The notes beneath the pieces are model-generated. The model saw only the letters and a program-made list of their open reading frames with translations. It did not search any database and was not told the origin of the DNA. A stretch of 64,000 bases of DNA, taken from positions 3,224,001 through 3,288,000 of the forward strand of contig NZ_CP034145.1 in NCBI RefSeq assembly GCF_003856835.1, read 5' to 3'. This DNA comes from Haloplanus aerogenes (GTDB taxonomy: Archaea; Halobacteriota; Halobacteria; Halobacteriales; Haloferacaceae). How positions within the stretch are numbered: position 1 is the first letter of the stretch; every line of letters starts with the position of its first letter. Below are positions 44,916 through 54,372 of the stretch, in pieces. The position numbers and the translations under genes were made by a program.

Positions 44916-46742
44916 TTATACTGCGTCCTCGAGTTCCAGCCGCGGTCGAATGCCGAGCGCGATCATCTCGTCGAGGAGGAGCTTGAACGCGTAGCTCACC
45001 TCGATCTCGTGGATGTCGTCCTCGTCGCCGGTGACGGGGTCGTACACCCGACGCTGATCCACGTCCTCGACGGCGACCATGCCCGTGTCGGCGCTGATGT
45101 AGACGTTCTCGCGGTCCGAGGAGTCGAGCAGGCGCTCCTTGAGCGCCATCGCCGCCCCGTGACCGATCAGCACCTCACGCTCCATCTCGCCCACGCGCAG
45201 GCCACCCTCACGGGCGCGACCCTCGGTGGGCTGGCGGGTGAGCACCTGCACCGGCCCGCGAGAGCGGGCGTGCAGCTTGTTGCTCACCATGTGGTACAGC
45301 TTGTGGTAGAAGATGGTGCCGACGAAAATCTCGGCCTCGATCTTCTCCCCCGTCACGCCGGAGTACATCACTTCCTTGCCGGAGGACTCGAAGCCGTGCT
45401 CCTCCAGCGCGCCCCGAAGCTCCGACTCGTCCTCGCCCTGGAAGGCCGTGCCGTCGACGCGGCGGCCTTCAAGCGAGCCGACCTTGCCGCCCAGCATCTC
45501 CAGCACGTGGCCGACCGTCATCCGCGACGGGAGGGCGTGCGGGTTGAGGACCAGGTCGGGGACGACACCCTCCTGCGTGAAGGGCATGTCCTCCTGCGGC
45601 GCGAGGTGGCCGATGACCCCCTTCTGGCCGTGGCGGGACGCGAACTTGTCCCCGAGTTCGGGAATGCGCTCGTCCCGCACCGAGACCTTCGAGAGCTTCG
45701 AGCCGTCCTCGCCTTCCATCAGCGTGACCGTGTCGACGACACCGTCCTCACCCGAGCGCATCGTAACGCTCGTCTCCCGGCGCTTCTGGGGCGACAGGCC
45801 ACCCATGTCGTCCGGTTCCTCCAAGAAGCGCGGCGGACTCGTCTTCCCCAGCAGGACGGAGTTCTCGTCGACCTGCGTCTCGGGGTTGACGAGGCCGTCC
45901 TCGTCCAGATGCGTGTAGGCGTCCTCGCCGCGAGCGCCGCGCACGTCCTGACTCGGCACCTCGAAGCGGTCCTCCTGACCGCCGGGGTAGCGCCGTTCCT
46001 CGCCCTCGTAGGTCCGGAAGAAGTGCGAGCGGGCGAGCGCACGGTCGACCGAGCCCTTGTTCATGACGAGCGCGTCCTCGATGTTGAACCCCTCGTAGGA
46101 CATGACGGCGACGACGAAGTTCTGCGCCGCCGGCCGCTCGTCGAACCCGATCTGTTCCGTGGTCTGGGTCTTGACCATGGCCAGCTGCGGGTAGTGCATG
46201 AGGTGCTGGCGCGTGTCCGGGCGAATCCGGTAGTTGGCGGCCGGAAGCCCGAGCGACTGCTTCATCATCCCCGCACCCATCGTAATCCGCGGCGATGCGT
46301 TGTGTTCGGGGTAGGGGATCATCCCGGCGCCGATACCGAAGATGAGCTGCGGGTCGATTTCGAGGTGGGTGTGTCGGTCGTTGAGTTCGTCCTCGTCGAC
46401 GGCGACGTAGATGTCCTCCTCCTCCTCGGCGTCGATGAACTCGATGTAGCCGCGGTCGACGAGCTGTTCGAAACTCAGCTCGTCGTTCTCCACCGCTTCG
46501 ATTTCCTCGTCCGAGAGGAGGGGTTCGCCGTCCTCGACGACGATCAGCGGACGGCGGGCCCGGCCCGCGTCCGCGTTGATGATGACCTCGCGCGTGCGCT
46601 CCTTGATGGAGACGTTGACCATGTCGCTGACGTCGCCGCGCCGGCGCGCTTCGCGGATCTGTTGTGCGAGCTGTTCGGGGTCGGGATGCGTTCCGACCAG
46701 ACTGCCGTTGACGTATACTTTCGCCTCGCGTGCCTGAGCCAT
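44916..46742 (-). CDS. rpoB1: DNA-directed RNA polymerase subunit B'
   Basis: A 608-residue C-terminal half of the second largest subunit. [20 protein letters not shown] near residue 360 is the universal motif, and [20 protein letters not shown] near 501 is the clamp segment. The protein contains the wall and the anchor for the A' clamp. It follows rpoB2 with a 1-bp gap and precedes rpoA1 by 2 bp. The B/B'' split places haloarchaea with methanogen-type polymerases. Confidence 0.98.
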   Translation of the reverse strand: MAQAREAKVYVNGSLVGTHPDPEQLAQQIREARRRGDVSDMVNVSIKERTREVIINADAGRARRPLIVVEDGEPLLSDEEIEAVENDELSFEQLVDRGYIEFIDAEEEEDIYVAVDEDELNDRHTHLEIDPQLIFGIGAGMIPYPEHNASPRITMGAGMMKQSLGLPAANYRIRPDTRQHLMHYPQLAMVKTQTTEQIGFDERPAAQNFVVAVMSYEGFNIEDALVMNKGSVDRALARSHFFRTYEGEERRYPGGQEDRFEVPSQDVRGARGEDAYTHLDEDGLVNPETQVDENSVLLGKTSPPRFLEEPDDMGGLSPQKRRETSVTMRSGEDGVVDTVTLMEGEDGSKLSKVSVRDERIPELGDKFASRHGQKGVIGHLAPQEDMPFTQEGVVPDLVLNPHALPSRMTVGHVLEMLGGKVGSLEGRRVDGTAFQGEDESELRGALEEHGFESSGKEVMYSGVTGEKIEAEIFVGTIFYHKLYHMVSNKLHARSRGPVQVLTRQPTEGRAREGGLRVGEMEREVLIGHGAAMALKERLLDSSDRENVYISADTGMVAVEDVDQRRVYDPVTGDEDDIHEIEVSYAFKLLLDEMIALGIRPRLELEDAV

Positions 46743-46743
46743 G

Positions 46744-48303
46744 TTAATCCGCCATCGAGTCGACGCCTTCGATTCCGGGGATGCCCTCGACCCCCATCGA
46801 CGCCAGTTCGCGTTTGAGTTCCTGTTCGTCCTCCACGTTCTGGGAGAGCTCCATCGCCTGCGCGAAGTTCTTCACCAGCCCACAGTTCGGTCCTTCCGGC
46901 GTCTCGGAGGGACAGATGCGACCCCACTGGGTCGCGTGCAGGTCACGCGCCTCGAAGTGGGGCTGCGAGCGCGAGAGCGGGCTCCGCAGGCGCCGCAGGT
47001 GCGACAGCACGCCCATGTAGTCCGTGCGGTCGACGAGCTGGGAGACGCCGGAGCGGCCGCCCACCCAGTTCCCCGTCGCGATGGGGTGTTCCAGCCGCTC
47101 GGTCAGCACGTCCGACCGGACGACGGTGTTGACCGTCAGCTGCCGGTTGCGCATGTTCGCGCGTTCGAGCTGGTACTTCACGTCACGGGCCAGCTTGTTC
47201 AGGGCCGTCCGGAACAGGTCGCGCATCAGGTCGCCGCTCACCTTCAGGCGCTTGTTCGCGTAGTGGTCCTTGTCGTCGGCCTCGCGGCGGTCCAGCGCGA
47301 GTTCGAAACACGCCTCCGCCATCCGGCAGAGGTAGTACGCCTTGTTGATCCGAACCTCCTCCTCGTCGACGCCCTCCTCGTGGAGATGCGGGAGCAGGTA
47401 GCGGTCGATGACGTAGTTGGCGCGTTTCAGCTGGTAGTTTTTCCCCTGACCACCGGCGACCCGCTTGCCGAGCGTCTCGATGGCCTCCTCCTCGCTCTGG
47501 ACCTCGGCCATCTCCAGGTTCTCCAGCATGAACTTCACGATCTCGGGGTCGTCGCTGACGCGGTGGACGATCTCCTCGTCCGACTCCAGCCCCAGCGCCC
47601 GCACCAGCGTCACGAAGTCGACGCTCCCGGAGACGGAGGGGAACGATACTTCCAGAATCCCCTCGCGGTTGCGCTCACAGAGGACCAGCGCACGGTAGCC
47701 CCGGCGCTGGCTGAACGTCTTGGCGACCTGAATCTCGTCGCCGTACTTGGTGTCGTACTCCGCGAGAATCTTGTTCGGGGCGAGGTCCTCGCTCGTCATC
47801 AGCACCCGCTCGGAGCCGTTGACGATGAAGTAGCCACCCGGATCGACGGGGTCCTCACCGATGTCGATCAGTTCCTCGCGCGTGAGATCCGCGATGTTAC
47901 AGCGCCGCGACCCGACCATGATCGGCATCCGGCCGACCTTCGTCTCGGTGGAGTCGACGACGACTTCCTCCTCTTCCTCGCCGCCGCGGACGATGGCCAT
48001 CTCCATGAAGACCGGCGCGGCGTACGTGATGTTGCGCAGGCGGGCCTCCTGCGGATAGAGGAGTTCCTCGCTCCCGTCGGCCTCGCGCACTCGGGGCGTC
48101 TCCACGCGCACGTCGCCGAGTTCGACGAAGACCGGCTCCTGGCCTTCCTTGTCACCGATGTCAGTCTCGATCCGCTCTTTCTCGTCGACGACTTCCTGCA
48201 TCCCCCGGTCGAGGAAGGCGTTGAACGAGCGGAAGTGGTGTTCGGCGAGCCGTTCCTGTGAGAAGTACTCTCGTGAAATCGTGCGTCGGCTCTGTCGATT
48301 CAT
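46744..48303 (-). CDS. rpoB2: DNA-directed RNA polymerase subunit B''
   Basis: A 519-residue N-terminal half of the second largest subunit. [15 protein letters not shown] near residue 125, [20 protein letters not shown] near 155 and the C-terminal [19 protein letters not shown] near 473 are conserved. It contains the protrusion, lobe and part of the fork. It overlaps the end of rpoH by 4 bp (ATGA), so H and B'' are coupled. Confidence 0.98.
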   Translation of the reverse strand: MNRQSRRTISREYFSQERLAEHHFRSFNAFLDRGMQEVVDEKERIETDIGDKEGQEPVFVELGDVRVETPRVREADGSEELLYPQEARLRNITYAAPVFMEMAIVRGGEEEEEVVVDSTETKVGRMPIMVGSRRCNIADLTREELIDIGEDPVDPGGYFIVNGSERVLMTSEDLAPNKILAEYDTKYGDEIQVAKTFSQRRGYRALVLCERNREGILEVSFPSVSGSVDFVTLVRALGLESDEEIVHRVSDDPEIVKFMLENLEMAEVQSEEEAIETLGKRVAGGQGKNYQLKRANYVIDRYLLPHLHEEGVDEEEVRINKAYYLCRMAEACFELALDRREADDKDHYANKRLKVSGDLMRDLFRTALNKLARDVKYQLERANMRNRQLTVNTVVRSDVLTERLEHPIATGNWVGGRSGVSQLVDRTDYMGVLSHLRRLRSPLSRSQPHFEARDLHATQWGRICPSETPEGPNCGLVKNFAQAMELSQNVEDEQELKRELASMGVEGIPGIEGVDSMAD

Positions 48304-48530
48304 TCGACCACCAGTCGGTATACGGTTGCTTGGTCAGTGGTACGAGAGTCGCGAACGATCTCGATCACGTCGCCAATCTCGGCATCCTCGGGCAACGCCG
48401 GATCGCTCTTCTTTATTTTCGGCAAGTTGGTCTTGCTCACGTTGTACTCCGCGAGTACCTCGTCGACGCGGTCAGGGTCGTCGAGGACTGTATGCTCCGG
48501 AACCAGTTTGTGTTGGCTTACGTCTACCAT
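48300..48530 (-). CDS. rpoH: DNA-directed RNA polymerase subunit H
   Basis: A 76-residue small subunit (Rpb5 C-terminal homologue). [20 protein letters not shown] and [20 protein letters not shown] are diagnostic; the protein lies at the downstream DNA jaw. It heads the operon rpoH-B''-B'-A'-A''(-nusA). A minus-strand box CGTTAAATG (48587-48595) would give a leader of about 35 nt. Confidence 0.96.
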   Translation of the reverse strand: MVDVSQHKLVPEHTVLDDPDRVDEVLAEYNVSKTNLPKIKKSDPALPEDAEIGDVIEIVRDSRTTDQATVYRLVVE

Positions 48531-48584
48531 GGGTGAGTGGGTGGAGAAGTTATCACGAGATACTACGGCGCCTTTGTAGACCTA

Positions 48585-48597
48585 CCCATTTAACGCT
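48585..48597 (-). promoter_or_regulatory. Promoter of the RNA polymerase operon
   Basis: CGTTAAATGGG on the minus strand is the only AT-rich box in the 250 bp before rpoH. It lies about 60 bp before the start, so this mRNA is leadered, unlike many haloarchaeal mRNAs. The rest of the interval up to tRNA-Asp holds no open frame I trust. Confidence 0.45.
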
Positions 48598-48745
48598 TGC
48601 CAAAGAAACGCGAAGCGAAGCTAATCGACCCGCCGGCGGGCGCCGGCGGACCACGCTCGGTACGGATTGCCATGGACTCTCCCAGTACAAAGCCGTTTCG
48701 GCGACGCGCCGCGATACCGCATCTCACAGCGGGTCGATATGGCAA

Positions 48746-48756
48746 GTCTTATTTCC
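48746..48756 (+). promoter_or_regulatory. Promoter of the first tRNA-Asp gene
   Basis: AGTCTTATTTC at 48746-48756 is a good archaeal box centred about 32 bp before the first base of the tRNA, the usual spacing for a tRNA with a short 5' leader. Confidence 0.5.
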
Positions 48757-48783
48757 CAGTCCCCGCTCGGATTAGATGCGAAA

Positions 48784-48856
48784 GCCCGGATGGTGTAGTG
48801 GCCCATCATACGACCCTGTCACGGTCGTGACGCGGGTTCAAATCCCGCTCCGGGCG
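48784..48856 (+). tRNA. tRNA-Asp (anticodon GTC)
   Basis: A 73-nt complete cloverleaf. The acceptor GCCCGGA/TCCGGGC and the T arm GCGGG-TTCAAAT-CCCGC are fully paired. The anticodon stem CGACC/GGTCG has loop CTGTCAC, anticodon GTC (codons GAC/GAU). The discriminator base is G, an Asp identity element. CCA is not encoded. It begins a roughly 200-bp module that recurs at 51134. Confidence 0.97.
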
Positions 48857-48982
48857 TTCTTCCTGATTCCAACTCACGAGCGACGAGTGTAACGAGGAGC
48901 GAGTGACCGAATCAGGAAGGCGACTCTCGGGATTTGAATCAGGGAGTGCAGCGAAGCGGAACGACCGTGGTTCAAATCCCGC
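48784..48982 (+). repeat. tRNA-Asp module, copy 1
   Basis: The direct repeat consists of the tRNA, a spacer with an 11-bp inverted repeat CTTCCTGATTC/GAATCAGGAAG, and a hairpin CGGGATTTGAA/TTCAAATCCCG (48928-48938 and 48971-48981). The right arm is a second copy of the tRNA 3' end: 22 nt at 48969-48990 identical to the tRNA tail. Copy 2 starts exactly 2350 bp further on and differs at roughly 15 positions. Confidence 0.75.
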
Positions 48983-49068
48983 TCCGGGCGTCCTTTTGCC
49001 GACGCCGACTACGAACGAGGAGCGAACGAGCGGATTCTGTCTGGACACTGAACCGAACCAATGGTCTT

Positions 49069-50970
49069 ATGTCCCGATACCGAAACCCGTGGGTACGAGT
49101 GTCATCCGTCGGCAGATCGTCCGACTGGTACGGACACACCGCCGCTCTCGCGGTGTCCGTGAGTGGACTCGCTGCGCTCTATGTCGTCCAGACCCGAAAC
49201 TTCCTGCTGTTTCACAGCATCGTCGAGATCTTCAGCATCCTGGTCGCCTTCGGCGTCTTCATCATCACGTGGAACGCCCGTGAAGAGCTGGAACACCCGT
49301 TCATCGTCGTCCTCGGGATCAGCTACTTGTTCGTCGGCGGCCTCGACCTGTTACACACGCTCGCGTACAGGGGCATGGGTGTCTTCCCGAACGCCAGCGC
49401 GAACCTCCCGACGCAGTTGTGGCTCCTCGGTCGGTCGCTCGAAGCCGCCTCGGTGCTCGGTGCGGGCGTCGCCGGGGTGGTGGTCAGCGAGCGCGACCGC
49501 CTGAACATCGAGTGGAACGGCCGGAACCTCGGGATGCTCATCACGGGCTTCGCGGTGGTCGTGGCGCTCGGTCTCGGGTCGATATTCGTCGTCGACTGGT
49601 TCCCGCGGGCGTACGTCCTGGGGAGCGGGCTGACCCGGTTCAAGGTCGTCAGCGAGTATGTTATCGTCGGCCTGTTCGGGGTCGGCCTCGCAGTCGTGAC
49701 CCGCCAGCAGGAGACGTTCGACGAACGCGTCTTCCGGTTGCTCGCCGCCTCGCTACTCCTGACGATGCTGTCCGAACTCGCGTTCACGTTCTACGTCGAC
49801 GTCTACGGCCTCTCGAACGCCGCCGGCCACTTCCTCAAGCTCGGCTCGTTTTACCTGATCTACCTCGGCGTCGTGAAAACCGGGATCAAAAACCCACAGC
49901 GGGCGCTCTATCGTACCCTCGCCCAGCGGGAGGCCGAGGCGCGCAAGTTCAAGAAGGCCGCCGACCACTCCGGACACGCGATCCTGATCACGGATCGGGA
50001 CGGCATGATCCAGTACGCAAACACCGCGTGGGAGGACATGACGGGCTACGACGCAAGCGAGGCCATCGGCCGGACCCCGCGCCTCCTCAAGTCCGGCGAA
50101 CACGACGACGCGTTCTACGAGGAGCTGTGGGAGACCATCCTCGCGGGAGACATCTGGGAGGGTGAAATCGTCAACGAGCGCAAGAACGGCGAGCGGTTCG
50201 TTATCTACCAAACGACAGCACCCATCCTCACGGAAGACGGCAAGATAGCGGGCTTCGTCGCGATTCACGACGACATCACCGAACAGAAGGCGTACGAGGA
50301 GCGCCTAGAGAGTGATCTGCACACGAGCATCGAGCAGTTACAGGTGCTCGCTCGCATCCTCCGGCACAACATCCGCAACGAGCTGAACGTCGTCTCTGGC
50401 ACCGCCGAGACGGTGCGAACGAAGACGGACGACGCCGACATCGAGGCGATGGTGACCCGAATCGAGGAGGCGAGCGACCGGTTGCTCATGCAGGCCGACA
50501 AGCAACGCGAGATAGTGCAGCTCCTGCTGGAGCCGTCGACCGAGACGCCGCTCCAGCTCGACGAGGTGGTCGACGACGTCGTCGAGCGCCTGACGGCGCA
50601 GTACCCGCACGCGGAGGTCACCGTCGACGTGCCCCCGGAGCTCGAACTCACGACGATTCCGGAGCTTCGGCAGGCGATCACCGAAATCGTCGAGAACGCC
50701 ATCATCCACACAGATCGGGAGACACCGACGGTCACGATCAGCGCCCGGTCCCGAGACGAAGTGGTCGAAATCAGCGTCACGGACGACGGGCCGGAGATTC
50801 CGGCGGTGGAGCGACAGGTGATCGCCGAAGAGACGGAAATCGACGCGCTCCTCCACAGTAGCGGCATGGGTCTGTGGCTCGCCAGTCGCACTGTCAGGCG
50901 AGCCGGCGGGACGATCCGGTTCGAGGACGCGGACCAACGCGGGAACGTCGTCACCCTCGTCGTCCCGTAG
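49069..50970 (+). CDS. MASE3-PAS sensor histidine kinase
   Basis: A 633-residue kinase. Residues 20-275 form a MASE3-type membrane sensor with about seven helices (FLLFHSIVEIFSILVAFGVF, SYLFVGGLDLLHTLAYRGMG). A PAS domain at about 300-410 includes HAILITDRDGMIQYANTAWE and MTGYDASEAIGRTPRLLKSG. The H-box ILRHNIRNEL is near 430, N-box EIVENAIIH near 537, G1 DDGPEIP near 572 and G2 SSGMGLWLA near 597. G1 has E where most have G. The frame is open upstream through the repeat, but MSRYRNPW at 49069 starts the native-looking part. No regulator is adjacent. Confidence 0.88.
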   Translation: MSRYRNPWVRVSSVGRSSDWYGHTAALAVSVSGLAALYVVQTRNFLLFHSIVEIFSILVAFGVFIITWNAREELEHPFIVVLGISYLFVGGLDLLHTLAYRGMGVFPNASANLPTQLWLLGRSLEAASVLGAGVAGVVVSERDRLNIEWNGRNLGMLITGFAVVVALGLGSIFVVDWFPRAYVLGSGLTRFKVVSEYVIVGLFGVGLAVVTRQQETFDERVFRLLAASLLLTMLSELAFTFYVDVYGLSNAAGHFLKLGSFYLIYLGVVKTGIKNPQRALYRTLAQREAEARKFKKAADHSGHAILITDRDGMIQYANTAWEDMTGYDASEAIGRTPRLLKSGEHDDAFYEELWETILAGDIWEGEIVNERKNGERFVIYQTTAPILTEDGKIAGFVAIHDDITEQKAYEERLESDLHTSIEQLQVLARILRHNIRNELNVVSGTAETVRTKTDDADIEAMVTRIEEASDRLLMQADKQREIVQLLLEPSTETPLQLDEVVDDVVERLTAQYPHAEVTVDVPPELELTTIPELRQAITEIVENAIIHTDRETPTVTISARSRDEVVEISVTDDGPEIPAVERQVIAEETEIDALLHSSGMGLWLASRTVRRAGGTIRFEDADQRGNVVTLVVP

Positions 50971-51133
50971 GACCGTACCGAGCGGGCAACGGCGGGAGTT
51001 GGACACAGTTTAGGAGCGGTTACGCTGAGGTTGTGACGTGGGTTCTTTTAAGCCTCTGACTAATAGTATGAGGCGAGTGCTGGTGGAAATGGCCGCGTGA
51101 GGCTGTGACGTTTGAGTTGTGGGCGTGACGAGT

Positions 51134-51206
51134 GCCCGGATGGTGTAGTGGCCCATCATACGACCCTGTCACGGTCGTGACGCGGGTTCAAATCCCACCC
51201 CGGGCG
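51134..51206 (+). tRNA. Second tRNA-Asp (GTC) copy, possibly degenerate
   Basis: Identical to the first copy except for two bases near the 3' end. The T stem now reads GCGGG/CCCAC (one C-A mispair) and the acceptor base facing A7 is C instead of T (second mispair). The anticodon and remaining stems are intact. No good promoter box lies at the expected distance; AT-rich boxes near 51052 and 51061 are too far upstream. It may be a pseudogene. Confidence 0.75.
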
Positions 51207-51332
51207 TTCTTCCTGATTCCAACTCACGAGCGAGGAGCGTCGCGACGAGCGAGTGGTCGAATCAGGAAGACGGTTCTCGCGATTTGAACCAGGGAGTGCA
51301 GCGAAGCGGAACGACCGTGGTTCAAATCCCGC
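51134..51332 (+). repeat. tRNA-Asp module, copy 2
   Basis: Direct copy of 48784-48982 at the same internal spacing, including the inverted repeat CTTCCTGATTC/GAATCAGGAAG, the segment AGGGAGTGCAGCGAAGCGGA and the tail TTCAAATCCCGC. Similarity stops at 51332, before the last bases of the tRNA 3' copy. Together with copy 1 it brackets the histidine kinase gene. Confidence 0.75.
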
Positions 51333-51370
51333 ACCCTCCTCACTCAACCAACCGCAGAGCGACGCCCCCC

Positions 51371-53086
51371 TCAGAAGTACCGTTCGAGGATCTTATCCGC
51401 CGTCCGAGCAGCGAGGGCCTGCCCCGTGTTGGTAGGGTTCGCGCCGCCGACACCGTTCGAGAGGGCGGAGTGGTCGGCGACGAACAGGCGGTCAACATCG
51501 TGGGCTTCGCACGCCTCGTCCAGCACCTCGCCCATCCGCATCGTACTGTGAACGTGCAGGGCGGTCGGTGGCGAATCCGACCGGTGGACGTGTGAGGCAC
51601 CCGCTTCGCGGAGGATGTCGGCCGCGATGGTCGCGAGTTCGTCACGTCGCTTCTGGTCGCCCTCGCTCGGTTCGTAGTTCACGACGGGGATGGGTCCGTG
51701 TTCGTCCGCCAGCCCTGGCGTCACGGTGACGCCGTTTCGTCGGTGCGGACGGTCGTCGCTCACGACGAGGATCTGCAGCATCCGGGGATAGCCCGCGAGC
51801 AGCCGTTTGAGCTCCGGCCCGGCGAGTCGTCCCATCGTGTCCCAGGGCGCGTCTGTGGGGTCGTTCTGGAACGTGAACCCCGACGCGCTGGCGCCGAAGC
51901 CCAGAATCGCGCCGACACCGGGCGTGGTGCCGACCGTCTGCAACATCCCCAGCCCCGGATAGTCGAACCTGGCGGCGATGTCCTGGCCTTCGTGTTGATC
52001 GACCGTTCCCTTCCCGAGGCGCTCTTCGAGGTCGTCCGCTTTCCACAGCCCCATCACGTTGTCCCCGAAGTGGATGGTCAGACCCCGCCCCACCCACTCG
52101 TTTCGCGGCAGGTCGGCGTTCAGCCAGAGGCGCGGCGTCTCGATGGCGCCTGCCGCGAGAATCACCACCTCGGCGTCCACGCGTTCGGTTCGCCCCGACC
52201 ACGTGTCCCGGAATCTGACGCCGGTCACGCTGGGCGTGTCTCCGAGCGGCGTCTCCGTCCGGATGTCGGTGACGAACGCATTGGGTCGAATCGAGACGTT
52301 GCCCGTCGCGAGGGCTGCGGGCACGAAACTGACGTTGCTCGACCGCTTCGCCTTCTCCTCGTAGGGCGCACCCCGAGGGTGAGGATTGCCCGCGATGTTG
52401 CCGAGGGCGAGCGTGTCACCCTGCACCTCGGGGTAGGTGAAGTCGCCGTCGTACCCCGCGTCAACGTGGAGTTTCGGGTCGGGCTGTCGGATCGCGTTGG
52501 GTTGTGGTCTGTAACCGGGTTCGGTGACGTTGTGGTCGTGGAGGAGTGGCCATCCTGCCGCCGCCGCCCCACGGAAAAACAGTTCCTCTTTCGCGGTGAC
52601 GGGCGCGGGCGTCACCTCACACATCGTCTCGATTTCCCAGTAGTACGGAAGCAGGTCGGCGTAGTCGATGGGCCAGTGACCCTGCTCGTCGATCGACGCC
52701 GGGTAGGCACGGGGGTGACAGCCGGTGTAGTGGAGCGTCGTCCCGCCGACGCCCGCACACTGGAGGATCGCCCCGTCGCCGGGGAACTTCCGGAACCAGA
52801 ACCCCCGCTCGTGATCGGCCGGACCGAAGAGCAACTTGTTCACCATCTCGAACTCCCGCGTCGTGAACTGCTCGTCGAGCAACTCGCCGCTCAGATCCGC
52901 AACGCTGGACGAAACCGCACCGCCCGGCTCCTCGCTGGGTTTCGGCCACTTCTCGTTCCCGTAGAACGGGCCGGCTTCGAGAACGAGCACCGACAGCCCT
53001 GCATCGGCCAGTTTCCAGGCCGCGACGGGACCGTCGCCGCCCGCACCCACGACGATCACGTCGTAGTCGTCTGCGACCATCGTCAC
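51371..53086 (-). CDS. GMC-family oxidoreductase
   Basis: A 571-residue FAD enzyme like the large subunit of gluconate-2-dehydrogenase-type or sorbose dehydrogenases. The FAD motif VVGAGGDGPVAAWKLADAG is at residues 12-30, with GAGGDG in place of the common GxGxxG serine form. LQCAGVGGTTLHYTGCHP is near 108, and the active-site region HVHSTMRMGE plus NPTNTGQALA is near the C-terminus. The substrate is unknown; no signal peptide is visible. The GTG at 53086 overlaps the upstream stop (GTGA); an ATG two codons later is the alternative start. Confidence 0.85.
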   Translation of the reverse strand: MTMVADDYDVIVVGAGGDGPVAAWKLADAGLSVLVLEAGPFYGNEKWPKPSEEPGGAVSSSVADLSGELLDEQFTTREFEMVNKLLFGPADHERGFWFRKFPGDGAILQCAGVGGTTLHYTGCHPRAYPASIDEQGHWPIDYADLLPYYWEIETMCEVTPAPVTAKEELFFRGAAAAGWPLLHDHNVTEPGYRPQPNAIRQPDPKLHVDAGYDGDFTYPEVQGDTLALGNIAGNPHPRGAPYEEKAKRSSNVSFVPAALATGNVSIRPNAFVTDIRTETPLGDTPSVTGVRFRDTWSGRTERVDAEVVILAAGAIETPRLWLNADLPRNEWVGRGLTIHFGDNVMGLWKADDLEERLGKGTVDQHEGQDIAARFDYPGLGMLQTVGTTPGVGAILGFGASASGFTFQNDPTDAPWDTMGRLAGPELKRLLAGYPRMLQILVVSDDRPHRRNGVTVTPGLADEHGPIPVVNYEPSEGDQKRRDELATIAADILREAGASHVHRSDSPPTALHVHSTMRMGEVLDEACEAHDVDRLFVADHSALSNGVGGANPTNTGQALAARTADKILERYF

Positions 53087-53985
53087 TCCGGGAAGGGCTC
53101 CTCGTAGTCGCTCGTCTCGTAATCGTTCTCGCGGAACGATCCGGGCTCACGGACGATCCGAACCGGCGACTCCTGATCGTCGTCGATGGTCGTCCAGACA
53201 TCGCCCGCACCGAGTGGTCCGTCGTCGTCACCGAGGTATCCCCTGAGCGCCGCGTATCCGTCGCTGAATCCCGGGTATCCCGTCTGTCGCCAGCTTTGAA
53301 CCGCCGCCGGATCGTTCGGATGGACGCGTTCGCTCGGCGGCTGGGTGAACTCGTCGTATCCCTGCCACTCGCTGTAGTAGATCATCTCGGTGAATCCGAC
53401 GACGAGTTGGCCGACGAGTCCCCCGTCGAACTCGAACAGTTCGCCTTCGAACTGCGAGAGTTCGAGTTCGAGTTCGTCGAGAAGCCCGATGGCCCGGAGT
53501 CGATCCCGCCGGGATAGTTTCGAGAAGGGGCCGGCCGCCGTCCGAACCGCTCGGGGAGACGCCTCGCCGGGAGCCAGCAACGAGACTGGGCGGTCGTCGT
53601 CGAGTTCGCCGGTGGCGTCCCCCTGATCGAGGAGAGTCAGCGCCGCGATGTCGAGAATCTGTGCGATCGGATCGGCGAGCGGGATGTTCCCTCGGGGACC
53701 GAGATACGGCAAGCCGAATTGAAATCCGTCGTCGACGTACGTGACGACGAAATCTTCGAGACCGATCGCCAGGCCGCCGGGGACGTGTGCAGGACCGAGT
53801 TCGGGATCGAGTTCCGGCGTCTCCGGTACCACCGCGTCGACGATTGCCCGAAACGTCACGACCGTATGGAGTTCCACGTCCTCGGTGCCCGAGACGAGGT
53901 CGGCTAGGAGTTCCAGAGCCGACGCAGCCCCCCGTAAGACGGTGCCGATCCACCGATTGAGCCGGCGCAACTGTTCGTCGTACAT
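53083..53985 (-). CDS. Subunit-3-like partner of the GMC oxidoreductase
   Basis: A 300-residue acidic protein. Weak resemblance to the gluconate 2-dehydrogenase subunit 3 family is seen in TFRAIVDAVVPETPELDPEL near 45 and TEMIYYSEWQGYDEFTQPP near 210; the main argument is the gene position, coupled to a GMC oxidoreductase by GTGA. Such small subunits help folding, export or membrane attachment of the flavoprotein. I see no cytochrome subunit and no clear signal peptide, so electron transfer must use other partners. Confidence 0.65.
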   Translation of the reverse strand: MYDEQLRRLNRWIGTVLRGAASALELLADLVSGTEDVELHTVVTFRAIVDAVVPETPELDPELGPAHVPGGLAIGLEDFVVTYVDDGFQFGLPYLGPRGNIPLADPIAQILDIAALTLLDQGDATGELDDDRPVSLLAPGEASPRAVRTAAGPFSKLSRRDRLRAIGLLDELELELSQFEGELFEFDGGLVGQLVVGFTEMIYYSEWQGYDEFTQPPSERVHPNDPAAVQSWRQTGYPGFSDGYAALRGYLGDDDGPLGAGDVWTTIDDDQESPVRIVREPGSFRENDYETSDYEEPFPE

Positions 53986-54076
53986 GCACCCCTATTCGTC
54001 AGCGAGATAATAATACTTCGTCGTGGGCCTGATTTCCCGGACGGCGACACGTCCGTCGAGAGCGCGCTGGCAGGGG

Positions 54077-54334
54077 CTACTGGTCGGCACCGTCTCCGGA
54101 GGCCGTCGACTCGGTCGCTCGGCTGAAGCCGAGAAACAGAAGAACGCCCCCGGCGATGCCGGTTGCGGCGAAATCGAGCGTCCAGTGCCACGGATACGGG
54201 GCGGGCGGCTCCCGAATGCTCTCGGGGAGGGCTTTGAGGGCGGGGATGTACCAGAACAGATAGGCGACGAGGTAGAAGCCCCCGATGATCATCCACAGCC
54301 AGTCGACGCGTCGGAGCCACTCCCGAACGGACAT
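54077..54334 (-). CDS. Small two-helix membrane protein
   Basis: An 85-residue protein. MSVREWLRRVDWLWMIIGGF leads into a helix, followed by IPALKALPESIREPPAPYPW outside, a second helix (FAATGIAGGVLLFLGF) and a short charged tail. The pattern suggests a hairpin membrane protein. An ATG 14 codons upstream exists, but MSVREW gives a clean start. Function unknown; gene order puts it between the GMC pair and a C-terminally anchored protein. Confidence 0.6.
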   Translation of the reverse strand: MSVREWLRRVDWLWMIIGGFYLVAYLFWYIPALKALPESIREPPAPYPWHWTLDFAATGIAGGVLLFLGFSRATESTASGDGADQ

Positions 54335-54372
54335 ACACGGCGATACGGTCGCAACCGTGCTAAGCCTATCTC

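Noticed and set aside
48969-48990. A third tRNA-Asp
   Set aside because: Only the last 22 nt are present, with no anticodon arm.
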